Of a stretch of 64,000 nucleotides of DNA, positions 28,112 to 35,481 are shown piece after piece. The translations under genes were made by a program, and so were the position numbers. This DNA is from Fusibacter ferrireducens. GTDB taxonomy: Bacteria > Bacillota > Clostridia > Peptostreptococcales > Acidaminobacteraceae. Numbering within the stretch: position 1 is the first letter of the stretch; each line of letters starts with the position of its first letter. Location: NCBI RefSeq assembly GCF_015352425.1, contig NZ_JADKNH010000009.1, positions 1 to 64,000 on the forward strand. The letters are read 5' to 3'. Below the pieces are notes generated by a model. It saw nothing but the letters and a program-made list of their open reading frames with translations. It had not been told where the DNA came from and did no database searches.

Positions 28112-28783
28112 ATGGATGCAAGAGAGAGAATAGTCAGGCGAACTGCACTGGAACTGCAAGATGGCGAAGTTGTAAATCTGGGATTCGGCATGCCAGTGGG
28201 CATTGCCAATTATATTTCACCCGAAAAGGCGATTATTTTCCAAACCGAAAATGGTGCATTGATGTTTGGCCCCACACCTGAACTGGGCAGCGAGGATTCA
28301 GACTTTGCAAATGCCGCCTCCCAACCCATTACATTACTACCTGGTTCAAGTATTTTTGACATTGCCACTTCTTTCGCTATCATAAGAGGTGGACACGTGG
28401 ACGTCACCATCTTAGGGGCACTTGAAGTAGATCAAAGCGGCAATATTGCAAACTGGGCCATTCCTTTTGACGAAGTCAAATATTTGCCCGGTATGGGCGG
28501 TGCAATGGACCTTGTTGGAGGCGCCAAAAAAGTCATTGCCATACTAAAACACTGTGATAAAAATGGCAATTCTAAGATACTTCAGTCCTGTACACTCCCA
28601 CTCACTGGAAAGGGCGTCGTTGACACGATCATCACTGATCAAGCCGTTTTTAGCGTAACCGAAAATGGCCTAGAACTTGAAGAAATTGCACCAGACTTAA
28701 CTGTTGAAGCACTACAAATGGTTACGGATGCAAGCTTTACCATCAATCCTAACAAAGTTAGAGAATATCAAATGGGCTTTTAG
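28112..28783 (+). CDS. 3-oxoacid/acyl CoA-transferase, subunit B
   Basis: The product has 223 residues, family I beta subunit (AtoA/ScoB/PcaJ type). The catalytic glutamate is Glu46 in TENGALMFGP; later motifs (HVDVTILGALEVDQSGNIANW and PGMGGAMDLVGGAKKVI) are typical. It transfers CoA from acetyl- or succinyl-CoA to an organic acid. AGGAGGTC precedes the start. It is the last gene of the operon before the terminator at 28807-28860. Confidence 0.92.
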   Translation: MDARERIVRRTALELQDGEVVNLGFGMPVGIANYISPEKAIIFQTENGALMFGPTPELGSEDSDFANAASQPITLLPGSSIFDIATSFAIIRGGHVDVTILGALEVDQSGNIANWAIPFDEVKYLPGMGGAMDLVGGAKKVIAILKHCDKNGNSKILQSCTLPLTGKGVVDTIITDQAVFSVTENGLELEEIAPDLTVEALQMVTDASFTINPNKVREYQMGF

Positions 28784-28806
28784 GTTCAAAAATATTGTTT
28801 TAAATC

Positions 28807-28860
28807 ATATAAAGCGCTATTGCAAATCTAGTCGTCTAGAGGCGCAATAGTGCTTTTATA
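28807..28860 (+). terminator. intrinsic terminator of the CoA-transferase operon
   Basis: A long stem (TATAAAGCGCTATTGC with GCGCAATAGTGCTTTTATA, few mismatches) encloses a second small stem (TCTAG/CTAGA). It starts 24 bp beyond the stop codon. Confidence 0.75.
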
Positions 28861-28955
28861 TCTAACAATTGTCCCCTCCTATATTCAGAGATAACATGAT
28901 ATAATGATAGAACTAAAGTAATGATACAATATCGTGATTATCAGGAGGATTGATT

Positions 28956-30362
28956 ATGTCATCAAAATCGAATAATTTTTTTAAAGAAATTGAGTACATC
29001 GATGGTGTCACCATCATCGACAATAAAGGCATCATCCAATATTCGATCAAATTCAATCCTAATTTTTATCCTGAAATGATTGAAAAGGATATTATCGGTA
29101 AAAAATTGGATGAGGTCTTTACCAACATTAATCAAAAGACGAGCACACTCTATTCGGCCATCAACCATAAGAAAATCATACAGAAGAAGACACAAAAAAT
29201 CACTGACATCACTGGATGTACCATAGAAACCATGAACGTTTCAATTCCAATTAAAGCCAACGGCGAAATCATCGGCGCCATTGAACTCTCTAAAGACATC
29301 ACTTCACAAGGCGAACGCGAAAAATATATTTTTGAAATCGATAAAGCCATCTTTCAGCATAAATTTCTGCCCGAATATCGCCTAGGATCAGATCGAGCAC
29401 GCTACACTTTGGAGGATATCATCTCTAATGACCCCAAAATAGAAGATATCAAAAATCAGATCACACACCTCTCGGACAACAAAGCCCCTGTTTTTATCTA
29501 CGGTGAGACTGGCACCGGTAAAGAATTGTTCGCCCATGCCGTGCATAATGCCAGTGAGCGCAAAGACGGCCCATTCGTTGCTCAAAATTGCGCTGCTATC
29601 CCAGAGAATCTACTCGAAAGCATCCTATTTGGTTCGACAAAAGGCAGTTATACAGGTGCTATTGATTCTCCAGGTCTCTTTGAACTCGCAGATGGCGGCT
29701 CCCTATTCTTAGACGAAATCAATTCCATGCCCATTGGACTTCAGGCTAAAATGCTCCGCGTCTTAGAAGAAGGTTACGTGCGCAGGCTCGGCGATAAAAA
29801 AGAAAAGAAAGTAGATGTACGCATTATCAGCGCTTCTAACGAAGAACCCTTAAAATGTATTCAATCTCATAAGTTGCGGCAAGATATTTACTATAGACTT
29901 TGTGTGCTCTATTTTGCAATTCCGCCTTTACGCCATAGACTTAATGATATTAAACCCTTAATGGATTTTTTTATCACTCGTTACAATAGACAACTCGATC
30001 GAAACATCACAAAAGTATCTAAAAATGTCTATGACTTTTTCACAAGCTACCATTGGCCAGGTAATATCCGAGAGCTTGATCACTTTCTTCAATATGGCAT
30101 CTCTAAAACACATAAAGATGAAGAAATCTTAGAGTATCATCATATCGAACAGCGTATCACGGACATCAAAGCCATTGAATATGAACCTTCAGATTATGAC
30201 CAAATTGAATTGCAACCTTTAAAAGAAGCTGTGGAAAATGTAGAACGTCAATTGATCCAAAGAGCAATTCAAGAAACTGGTGGAAACGTTTCAAAAGCAT
30301 CTCGTATTTTAAAGATGCCTCGACAAACTTTGCAAAGAAAAATAGATTTATATAACCCTTGA
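28956..30362 (+). CDS. sigma-54 activator with PAS domain, RocR-like
   Basis: The product has 468 residues from the ATG at 28956, which has AGGAGG 7 nt upstream; a TTG two codons earlier lies too close to that site. A PAS-like sensor (about 10-115) is followed by an AAA+ domain (about 150-385: GETGTGKE Walker A, LFLDEI Walker B) and a Fis-type helix-turn-helix (GNVSKASRILKMPRQTLQRKI at the end). The sigma-54 contact loop reads GSYTGA instead of GAFTGA; the preceding 'FGSTKGSYTGA' is the form I know from RocR-type regulators. It lies directly upstream of the alanine dehydrogenase/NhaC operon, which has a -24/-12 promoter, and is its probable activator. Confidence 0.92.
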   Translation: MSSKSNNFFKEIEYIDGVTIIDNKGIIQYSIKFNPNFYPEMIEKDIIGKKLDEVFTNINQKTSTLYSAINHKKIIQKKTQKITDITGCTIETMNVSIPIKANGEIIGAIELSKDITSQGEREKYIFEIDKAIFQHKFLPEYRLGSDRARYTLEDIISNDPKIEDIKNQITHLSDNKAPVFIYGETGTGKELFAHAVHNASERKDGPFVAQNCAAIPENLLESILFGSTKGSYTGAIDSPGLFELADGGSLFLDEINSMPIGLQAKMLRVLEEGYVRRLGDKKEKKVDVRIISASNEEPLKCIQSHKLRQDIYYRLCVLYFAIPPLRHRLNDIKPLMDFFITRYNRQLDRNITKVSKNVYDFFTSYHWPGNIRELDHFLQYGISKTHKDEEILEYHHIEQRITDIKAIEYEPSDYDQIELQPLKEAVENVERQLIQRAIQETGGNVSKASRILKMPRQTLQRKIDLYNP

Positions 30363-30434
30363 GAAGGTGTCCCTCACTTCTCAAAGTGGGCGTCCAAACG
30401 CCAACTGAATGCAATCCGTTAGGATTGCACAAGG

Positions 30435-30662
30435 GTTACGAAGGTAGCGAAGTGGACTGAGTATGTAAGAGGAAAACTTGAACATGTATTCAGTGATCAA
30501 GTTACGAAGGTAGCGAAGCTGACTGAGTACGTAAGTGGAAGACTTGAACGTGTATTCAGTGATCAAGTTACGAAGGTAGCGAAGCGAACTGAGTACGTAA
30601 GTGGAAGACTTGAACGTGTATCCAGTGATCAAGTTACGAAGGTAGCGAAGCGAACTGAGTAT
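30435..30662. repeat. tandem array of 66-bp units, 3.4 copies
   Basis: Three full units start at 30435, 30501 and 30567 and a partial one at 30633. Each begins GTTACGAAGGTAGCGAAG and ends CAGTGATCAA; units 2 and 3 are nearly identical and unit 1 is more diverged. Each holds an ACTTGA...TCAAGT inverted repeat. Since 66 is a multiple of three, every frame repeats with a 22-codon period. It lies between the sigma-54 activator and the alanine dehydrogenase promoter. Confidence 0.9.
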
Positions 30663-30709
30663 ACAATTTTATTACGCTCAATACAAAATAAAAGGTGATG
30701 TTATCAAAC

Positions 30710-30773
30710 TGCCCATAATGTAACAAAAATGCCCAAAATATAACATTATGACCGAATTGTTATGTTTTGGGCA
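30710..30773. promoter_or_regulatory. candidate activator-binding sites upstream of ald
   Basis: A 16-bp motif occurs three times: TGCCCATAATGTAACA (30710-30725), TGCCCAAAATATAACA (30730-30745) and, inverted, TGTTATGTTTTGGGCA (30758-30773). They lie 135-185 bp upstream of the -12 element at 30899-30902, the usual distance for sigma-54 enhancer sites. The last two also form the terminator hairpin listed separately. Confidence 0.5.
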
Positions 30774-30782
30774 CCTTTTTTT
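30730..30782 (+). terminator. terminator-like hairpin after the sigma-54 activator gene
   Basis: TGCCCAAAATATAACA pairs with TGTTATGTTTTGGGCA around a 12-nt loop, and seven T follow. It would end transcripts from the activator gene and the 66-bp array. The same arms may serve as enhancer sites. Confidence 0.65.
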
Positions 30783-30886
30783 GTCACTTTAATGGCAGAA
30801 TTGATATATATATAACAAAAATAATCTCATTTGCAACCATTTTCGCATGGATTTAAGGCCATTTCCATCAAATTTTGCTCTAAAAC

Positions 30887-30902
30887 TTGGCACGATAATT
30901 GC
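30887..30902 (+). promoter_or_regulatory. sigma-54 promoter of ald-nhaC
   Basis: TTGGCACG (-24) and TTGC (-12) are separated by ATAA, so GG and GC are exactly 10 bp apart. The match to the -24/-12 consensus is nearly perfect. The start site would lie near 30914, about 40 nt before the ATG at 30955. Confidence 0.85.
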
Positions 30903-30954
30903 CATTATATCTAAGTAATCTTAATCAAATGGACAAGATGAAAGGATGAATATT

Positions 30955-32109
30955 ATGAAAATAGGCATTTTAAAGGAAGTAAAAGAAGGCGAATCACGGG
31001 TTATTCTCACACCCGTTGAAGTTAAAGAATTAATTCAAAGCGGTCATGAGGTCTTTGTTCAAAAATCTGCTGGTGCTTTGGCTGGCTTTGAAGATGAAGC
31101 CTATAAAAAATCTGGTGCTACTATTTTAGAATCCAAAGAAGCGCTCTTTGACAAAGTCGATTTTATCACTAAAGTGAAAGAAATAGAGCCTTCTGAATAT
31201 GCACTGCTCAGAGAAGATCAAATCATCTTTACTTGTATTCACCCAGCAGCTAATCCAGAAGAGGTTCAAGTCTTACTGGATAAAAAGGTGATTGCTTTCA
31301 CTGCAGAAGACACACATAAGTACGGTTCACCAAATTGTGAAGCAGCTGGAAAACTCGGTGCTATTATGGGGACCTATCACCTACTCAGCATCAACGGCGG
31401 CAGAGGGCAGTCCATCTTCGGAATTGGGGGCGCACCCGCTGCGAAAGTGCTCGTTCTTGGTGCTGGAATCGTTGGTAAAGGTGCCGTAGATATACTTGCT
31501 TCGTTGGGAGGACAAGTGTATTTGATGGATATCAATGTTGGCATACTCCGAGACTCGCAATATCAGTTTTCAAAAAATGTGACAACTATGATTTCCAATC
31601 GCTCTAATATTCAAAGTATTTTAGGCGATATCGATTTGGTCGTAAATTGTGTAAAATGGCCTAAGCATCGAAAAGATCACTTGATTTATGAGGAAGATTT
31701 AAAACTGATGAAGAAGGGTTCTGTGATCGTAGATGTGAGTGCAGATGTTGGCGGTGCTGTAGAATCCTATAGACCGACAACACATTTGGAACCAACATAT
31801 GTCATTAACGGCGTCTTGCACTATGGTGTTGATAACATTCCAGGTGCTGCACCGCATACGGTTTCCAAAGCTTATGCAGCTTCCATCTTTCCACATATCC
31901 TTTCCATTGCGAACAACGGAATCACAGAGGCCTGCGTAAAAGATGGTTATCTCAGAAGAAGTCTGTGTGTCTATAAGGGGGCATTGACACACACTGAAAC
32001 AAGCGTTATCCAAAAGAGACCATTTACCTCACCTGAAACCGTATTGGATATCGCCGATCGAAAGGATTTGAATCTTGCACCAAGTGCAACCACAACTCAT
32101 ATCGGGTAG
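30955..32109 (+). CDS. ald: alanine dehydrogenase family protein
   Basis: The product has 384 residues from the ATG at 30955; the ATG at 30946 overlaps the AAAGGATG ribosome site. The N-terminal domain (KIGILKEVKEGESRVILTPVEV), the substrate-site lysine and histidine (FITKVKEIEP and FTCIHPAANPEE), and the NAD-binding loop (VLGAGIVGKGAVDILASLGGQVYLMD) match alanine dehydrogenase. The C-terminal 'NIPGAAPHTVSKAYAASIFPHI' replaces the usual 'MPGAVPRTSTFALTNATLPY', so substrate use could differ slightly. It oxidatively deaminates L-alanine to pyruvate, ammonia and NADH or runs in reverse. The gap to the nhaC gene is about 50 bp, so they form one sigma-54-dependent unit. Confidence 0.8.
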   Translation: MKIGILKEVKEGESRVILTPVEVKELIQSGHEVFVQKSAGALAGFEDEAYKKSGATILESKEALFDKVDFITKVKEIEPSEYALLREDQIIFTCIHPAANPEEVQVLLDKKVIAFTAEDTHKYGSPNCEAAGKLGAIMGTYHLLSINGGRGQSIFGIGGAPAAKVLVLGAGIVGKGAVDILASLGGQVYLMDINVGILRDSQYQFSKNVTTMISNRSNIQSILGDIDLVVNCVKWPKHRKDHLIYEEDLKLMKKGSVIVDVSADVGGAVESYRPTTHLEPTYVINGVLHYGVDNIPGAAPHTVSKAYAASIFPHILSIANNGITEACVKDGYLRRSLCVYKGALTHTETSVIQKRPFTSPETVLDIADRKDLNLAPSATTTHIG

Positions 32110-32158
32110 GTGACAAATTGTAACTTTGAAGTTTATTATTAATAAGGGAGGCAATATT

Positions 32159-33565
32159 ATGGATGGCATGACACATATGGGGTTTATTTCTGTGATTCCA
32201 GCAGTAATAGCAGTTGCTCTAGCATTTAAGACAAGGAATACTGTTTTTTCACTATTCATCGCTATTTTTATTGGTGTATTACTCACTGGTGAAGGTTTGA
32301 TGGCATTTCCAACACTACTCAAAACATCTCTAGGGACAACGAGTTTCTCATGGATTCTTCTACTTGAAATATTTATTGGGATTCTCATCGCTTTTTTTCA
32401 GAGAACAGGTGCCATACAGGGCTTTACAGAAGTTATGAAAAACAAGAAACTCTCTCGCAAAAAAATTCAATTAACCGCTTGGGTTATGGGGATGTTCGTA
32501 TTTTTCAGCGACTACTTCAGTCCACTATTTGTTGGGTCAACCATGAGAAGTTTATCCGATGATGCTAAAATTTCGCGTGAAAAGCTTGCTTATATAGCAG
32601 ATTCAACGTCTGCTCCCGTGAGTGTTCTCGTTCCAATAACAGGTTGGGCAGTCTTTATATCAGGTCTACTTGTGGGGATTGGACCTGTGGAAACGGCTGA
32701 ACAGGGCATGCTTATCTTTACAAAAGCAGTTTTCTTTAACTTCTACGCAATCATAGCAGTTGTATTAGTAGGCCTTTTTTCAGCAGGCATTATTCCTGAA
32801 TTTGGACCGATGAAAAAGGCAGAAAAACGTGCTTTAACTGAAGGCAAAGTCTTACGTGATGGCGCTGAGCCACTCGTTGGAGAAGAATTGACTGATACAC
32901 CACCGTATCCAGGTATTAAAACGCATGTCTTTTTCGATTTTCTTTTTCCAGTCTTTATCGTCATCTGTATTGCAGTGGGTACCTTTATCACACTTAAATC
33001 TGCGAAAACAATGGAAGCTTTCTTAACCGCTTCTGTTGTCTTAGGCATTATTATGCGTATCCAAGGCATTCCTTTTAAAGATATCATGGATACTGCAATG
33101 AAAGGCATGAAAGGGATTATGCCAGCGATTATCATTTTAGCACTTGCTTACTCTATCAACGGTTTGAGCAAGCAAATGGGCACGGCAAACTACATTATTT
33201 CCATCACTGAAACTTGGTTAACTCCCAACTTATTGCCTTTTGTAACGTTCTTAATTGCAGCGACAATTTCATTTTCAACAGGTTCCTCTTGGGGTACCTT
33301 TGCCATTGTAATGCCAATTGCTGCACCTCTAGCTTTTAATTTTTCAGGCAATGAAATCACTTTCTTAGTATTGGCCACTGTATCCGCAGTTGCTGGTGGT
33401 GGTGTTTTTGGAGATCATTGTTCACCACTTTCTGACACGACAATTCTAGCATCCACTGGTGCTGCAGCTGACCATATAGATCATGTAAAAACACAAATTC
33501 CTTATGCACTTACCGCTGCTGGATTTGCTGCCATTTTATACCTCATCATTGGTTTTGTCGTATAG
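32159..33565 (+). CDS. NhaC-family Na+/H+ antiporter or amino-acid exchanger
   Basis: The product has 468 residues from the ATG at 32159 (GGGAGG 8 nt upstream); the 11 codons before it lack a ribosome site. About 11-12 membrane segments are seen. Family motifs include FSDYFSPLFVGSTMRSLSDDAKISREKLAYIADSTSAPVSVLVPITGWAVF, FSTGSSWGTFAIVMPIAAPLA and GGGVFGDHCSPLSDTTILASTGAAADHIDHV. The family exchanges Na+ and H+, but relatives exchange carboxylates or amino acids. Next to alanine dehydrogenase, export or import of alanine or pH/Na+ balance are both possible. Confidence 0.87.
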   Translation: MDGMTHMGFISVIPAVIAVALAFKTRNTVFSLFIAIFIGVLLTGEGLMAFPTLLKTSLGTTSFSWILLLEIFIGILIAFFQRTGAIQGFTEVMKNKKLSRKKIQLTAWVMGMFVFFSDYFSPLFVGSTMRSLSDDAKISREKLAYIADSTSAPVSVLVPITGWAVFISGLLVGIGPVETAEQGMLIFTKAVFFNFYAIIAVVLVGLFSAGIIPEFGPMKKAEKRALTEGKVLRDGAEPLVGEELTDTPPYPGIKTHVFFDFLFPVFIVICIAVGTFITLKSAKTMEAFLTASVVLGIIMRIQGIPFKDIMDTAMKGMKGIMPAIIILALAYSINGLSKQMGTANYIISITETWLTPNLLPFVTFLIAATISFSTGSSWGTFAIVMPIAAPLAFNFSGNEITFLVLATVSAVAGGGVFGDHCSPLSDTTILASTGAAADHIDHVKTQIPYALTAAGFAAILYLIIGFVV

Positions 33566-33582
33566 TTTTACCATATCGTTTT

Positions 33583-33640
33583 ATTGATTTCATTTCATTG
33601 ATTTCATTTCATTGATTTCATTTTCTTGATTTTGTTTTAT
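33583..33640. repeat. 14-bp tandem repeat downstream of nhaC
   Basis: ATTGATTTCATTTC is repeated about four times, the last copies degenerating. It lies in the spacer between the nhaC stop and the terminator at 33685. It looks like a slippage product without coding function. Confidence 0.7.
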
Positions 33641-33684
33641 TAATTTCGTCCTAATGAAACGTCAGAAAATTCAATGTCACGAAA

Positions 33685-33729
33685 GAACCCCCTTATCGTT
33701 AGAATTTGATTCTGACTACAAGGGGGTTC
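33685..33729. terminator. bidirectional intrinsic terminator
   Basis: GAACCCCCTT pairs with AAGGGGGTTC and encloses an inner stem (GTTAGAAT/ATTCTGAC). It lies between the convergent nhaC and DUF3793 genes, with T-rich tracts on the plus side (CATTTTTC). Confidence 0.8.
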
Positions 33730-33744
33730 ATTTTTCAAACTTGC

Positions 33745-34347
33745 TTATATGCAGAGTAAAAGTTCCTGAAAATCCAATCCGTTTTCAAATACATTCGTTA
33801 CAAATGCTTTAGCTTTATCATATCTTTCAAAGGTTTTTTTAGCCGATTCAACATTGGAAAACACCTTCCAATACCCACATAGAAGGCATTCAGATTTAGG
33901 CTCTAAAAATGCTTTCACATCCAGAATTGGATAGCCTAAAAAAATACCAATTTCATGAGGGCATCCCGCTTCAAAATTCGTGCTCAGCTGATATAGAATA
34001 ACGTCCAATGAGTCTGATAGCACATATCCCATTGATTCCAGAAATTGAGAGGCTTCAGTCGTACTGAGAATACTCATTAACTCAATTAAATTATAAAGTA
34101 AGATAACAAGGTGATTTTCACTATGTTTCAGTACAAATATTTTCACACCAAATAATTTTTCGATCCTTGGCTGTTGATCTTCAAAATTTTTTATCAAAGT
34201 AGGTTTATTCTTTATACAGAATAAGGAGGCTGGTTTTTCACCTAAAATCGTTGGTGCGCAGTTTATAGCCATCTGCCTATAAAGCTGATTGAACGCATCG
34301 TTTTGAATTTTTACAATTTCGTTCTTCTCTATATTTTTATTCATCAT
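33745..34347 (-). CDS. DUF3793 family protein
   Basis: The product has 200 residues. The segment INCAPTILGEKPASLFCIKN near residue 30 and the later 'FEAGCPHEIGIFLGYPILDVKAFL' and 'CGYWKVFSNVESAKKTFERYDKA' are the motifs I associate with DUF3793. Several cysteines (in NCAP, FEAGCPHE and CLLCGYW) could bind metal or a cofactor. The family is common in Clostridia beside flavodoxin genes, and here it follows the flavodoxin by 6 bp. No clear ribosome site is visible, so it may depend on coupling. Function unknown; a role in iron or redox physiology is inferred. Confidence 0.75.
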   Translation of the reverse strand: MMNKNIEKNEIVKIQNDAFNQLYRQMAINCAPTILGEKPASLFCIKNKPTLIKNFEDQQPRIEKLFGVKIFVLKHSENHLVILLYNLIELMSILSTTEASQFLESMGYVLSDSLDVILYQLSTNFEAGCPHEIGIFLGYPILDVKAFLEPKSECLLCGYWKVFSNVESAKKTFERYDKAKAFVTNVFENGLDFQELLLCI

Positions 34348-34353
34348 ACATTT

Positions 34354-34782
34354 TTAACTGTTCGCAAGTTGCTTTCCAAATTCAGTACATTCATCTAGGC
34401 CTGATTGATCTGGTGTTTCATTAATGATGAGACCATCGGCAATTAAGTCAGCGCCATAATTTCTCATACGTTCTTCCCAATCTCTCATCCATTCGCCAGC
34501 ACCCCATCCATAGGAGCCAAATAGCAAAATCTTCTTCCCCTTTACGAGATCTTGAATACTATCAATAAAAGGCTCCATCTCCACTTCTTCCAAGACTTCT
34601 GCCCCCATTGAAGGACAACCCAGTGCAATATGACTATAACTATTAATGTCTTCTATTGAAGCTGATCCAACGTCCTTTAATATGACCTTTTCGCCTGCAT
34701 CTTCTATGCCTTTGCAAATGGCCTCTGCCATAGTTTTTGTGTTCCCACTGCCACTCCAATAAATTACCATTACTGTTTTCAT
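34354..34782 (-). CDS. flavodoxin
   Basis: The product has 142 residues, a short-chain flavodoxin. The FMN phosphate loop is MVIYWSGSGNTKTMAEAI; the later ALGCPSMGAEVLEE and LFGSYGWGAGEWMRDWEERM segments carry the isoalloxazine loops. It is a low-potential electron carrier that replaces ferredoxin under iron limitation. A Fur box lies about 35 bp upstream of the start, which supports iron control. The start has AGAGAGGA upstream. Confidence 0.93.
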   Translation of the reverse strand: MKTVMVIYWSGSGNTKTMAEAICKGIEDAGEKVILKDVGSASIEDINSYSHIALGCPSMGAEVLEEVEMEPFIDSIQDLVKGKKILLFGSYGWGAGEWMRDWEERMRNYGADLIADGLIINETPDQSGLDECTEFGKQLANS

Positions 34783-34815
34783 TGCATGATTCCTCTCTTT
34801 CCAAATTGTATTTTA

Positions 34816-34834
34816 TTGATAATGATTATCATTT
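34816..34834. promoter_or_regulatory. Fur box upstream of the flavodoxin
   Basis: TTGATAATGATTATCATTT contains the palindrome GATAATGATTATC and matches the Fur 19-bp consensus closely. It lies 34 bp upstream of the flavodoxin start. Confidence 0.85.
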
Positions 34835-35051
34835 ACATCTAAGAACTAATATATCGAATATCCGTTTATTTGTCAACCATTTCACAAGAAATTCATATGC
34901 CATTTATGCTTCATATAACAATTTATGCTTCATACAACATTTCATGTCTTTCCGCTTTAATTAGTGTTATCATTTAACTATAAGGTACAAATAGAATCTA
35001 AATAACATCCAATTCTACATTTATAAATTAAGTTTATAAGGAGGCAACACT

Positions 35052-35375
35052 ATGGTTAAAATTGCAACCGTATCTGATCCAATAGAACTTGAAATGCTCA
35101 AAGAATTATTTGCAGATAATGGTATTGAAATAATGCCACAGCATAGGGAGGCCGGGGAATTTCTGACCCTTTATATGGGAACTTCGAACTACGGCATCGA
35201 TATTTTTGTTTCAGAGGCAGACGAAGAAGCAGCAAAAAAACTACATACGCTCTATTTTAGCGAAATACAGACTATTGATGAAGCTTCTCTCATGGCCCAG
35301 GCAGAAGAAGCCATCAATCCTGAAGATGATTTTGAGGATGATTTTGAGGATGATCCTGATCCATCTGAGGATTAA
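35052..35375 (+). CDS. DUF2007-like small protein with acidic tail
   Basis: The product has 107 residues. Residues 1-75 (MVKIATVSDPIELEMLKELFADNGIEI, then IFVSEADEEAAKKLH) follow the DUF2007 pattern, a small alpha/beta fold related to PII-like or ACT-like proteins, sometimes called a putative signal-transducing protein. The C-terminal tail is strongly acidic (DDFEDDFEDDPDP). GGAGG lies 7 nt before the ATG. It is a single gene with its own terminator. Confidence 0.7.
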   Translation: MVKIATVSDPIELEMLKELFADNGIEIMPQHREAGEFLTLYMGTSNYGIDIFVSEADEEAAKKLHTLYFSEIQTIDEASLMAQAEEAINPEDDFEDDFEDDPDPSED

Positions 35376-35377
35376 CC

Positions 35378-35430
35378 AAAAAGCCGTTAAAATGATTTCT
35401 AAATTTCAAGATTTCATTTTAACGGCTTTT
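35378..35430. terminator. strong bidirectional intrinsic terminator
   Basis: AAAAAGCCGTTAAAATGA pairs with TCATTTTAACGGCTTTTTT around an 18-nt loop. It lies between the convergent DUF2007 and recQ genes and has A/T tracts on both sides. Confidence 0.9.
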
Positions 35431-35481
35431 TTATTTTTGTATTTTAAAAATGGCGTTCACATGGGGAATAGATCTGCAAGG

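Noticed and set aside
30381-30632. Minus-strand frame encoding a 22-residue repeat protein across the 66-bp array
   Set aside because: The periodicity follows from a 66-bp DNA unit read in any frame. There is no ribosome site, and the frame runs into the end of the activator gene region on the opposite strand.
30435-30662. CRISPR array
   Set aside because: The units are contiguous 66-bp direct repeats without variable spacers, and no cas genes are nearby.
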